Shown here piece after piece: positions 63,838-64,000 of a stretch of 64,000 bases of DNA (the stretch's first letter is position 1; each line of letters starts with the position of its first letter). The notes below the pieces were generated by a model that saw only the letters and a list, made by a program, of their open reading frames with translations, had not been told where the DNA came from and ran no database searches. Location: contig CM028926.1 in NCBI GenBank assembly GCA_016801845.1, positions 6,856,501 through 6,920,500 of the forward strand, given 5' to 3'. The position numbers and the translations under genes are program-made. This stretch comes from Polydactylus sextarius. Its lineage: Eukaryota > Chordata > Actinopteri > Polynemidae.

Positions 63838-63976
63838 AGCGTCCCAGTTTTGTACGTCGCCCTGGCAGTCAGGTAGTGTTGGTGGACCAGAGTGTAGAGT
63901 TCAGGTGTGAGGCCCGTGGTGACCCAGTTCCCACCGTGCGCTGGAGGAAAGACGATGGTGACCTGCCCAAAGGAAG
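63838..63976 (+). CDS. robo1: Robo-family receptor exon, first half of Ig domain 3 (internal exon)
   Basis: This 139-nt exon completes the split glutamate codon (G|AG) and reads ERPSFVRRPGSQVVL, then VEFRCEARGDPVP with the Ig3 B-strand cysteine at codon 24, then VRWRKDDGDLPKG with the core tryptophan at codon 36. It ends with two bases of a split codon (AG), in phase 2. The acceptor is CATCTTTGCAG and the donor is GTATGA at 63977. Reading through the donor would give YDSPTGH, unlike the family's YEI/YDI continuation, which supports the splice. CEARGDPVP and RWRKDDG match ROBO1 best; RRP and QVVL also occur in ROBO2/ROBO3. The rest of Ig3 and the downstream Ig4-5, fibronectin, transmembrane and cytoplasmic exons lie beyond the window. 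Confidence 0.95.
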
Positions 63977-64000
63977 GTATGACTCACCAACTGGTCACCT
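63977..64000 (+). other. robo1: Start of the next intron (phase 2), truncated by window end
   Basis: Begins with the donor GTATGA immediately after the Ig3 first-half exon. Only 24 nt are present. Confidence 0.85.

Overview
The window is vertebrate nuclear DNA and most likely comes from a ray-finned fish. It is almost entirely intron of one plus-strand gene, an axon-guidance receptor of the Roundabout (Robo) family. Three consecutive coding exons sit at the 3' end: 57688-57845, 62452-62572 and 63838-63976. Together they encode immunoglobulin domain 2 and the first half of immunoglobulin domain 3. All three have correct splice sites, matching phases (1-0, 0-1, 1-2) and no stops, so this is an intact gene rather than a pseudogene. 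The residues look most like ROBO1, notably the exon-2/3 junction (AELTVL/ERPSFV) and the Ig3 core (CEARGDPVP...RWRKDDG). A few Ig3 positions resemble ROBO2/ROBO3, so the paralogue call is good but not certain. The fish assignment is an inference: there are none of the common mammalian interspersed repeats I would recognise, many GT/CA and AT microsatellites, and fairly short downstream introns.

Layout. Positions 1-57687 hold no recognisable exon and are read as the 3' part of the large intron between the Ig1 and Ig2 exons; the Ig1 exon was not found and presumably lies upstream. This intron contains microsatellites (long GT arrays at 18.2, 27.2 and 54.5 kb; AT arrays at 47.1 and 51.2 kb) and very pyrimidine-rich tracts ending in acceptor-like AG at 17.0, 17.67, 22.75 and 46.26 kb. 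It also has several blocks with clustered homeodomain, POU or TCF-like cores that look like candidate conserved non-coding elements (about 10.1-10.5, 30.27-30.36, 32.8-33.4, 33.9-34.0, 35.16-35.3, 38.2-38.7, 46.7-47.05, 54.1-54.4 and 60.6-60.8 kb). No tRNA, rRNA, known microRNA, CRISPR array or intact transposon was recognised, and none of the longer chance reading frames in the intron resembles a known protein.

Possible novelty. The most interesting single site is at 17670/17671, where a strong 3' splice site abuts a 5' splice-site consensus (TTTTCTAG|GTGAGC). This is the arrangement of a recursive (ratchet) splice site, plausible in a long neuronal-gene intron. Other leads are candidate cryptic or poison exons, a palindromic double TCF/LEF-type site inside a motif-rich block, and paired CATTAATG elements. 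I see no evidence for a wholly new multi-gene system here. All regulatory calls are motif-level inferences that need cross-species alignment and RNA data.
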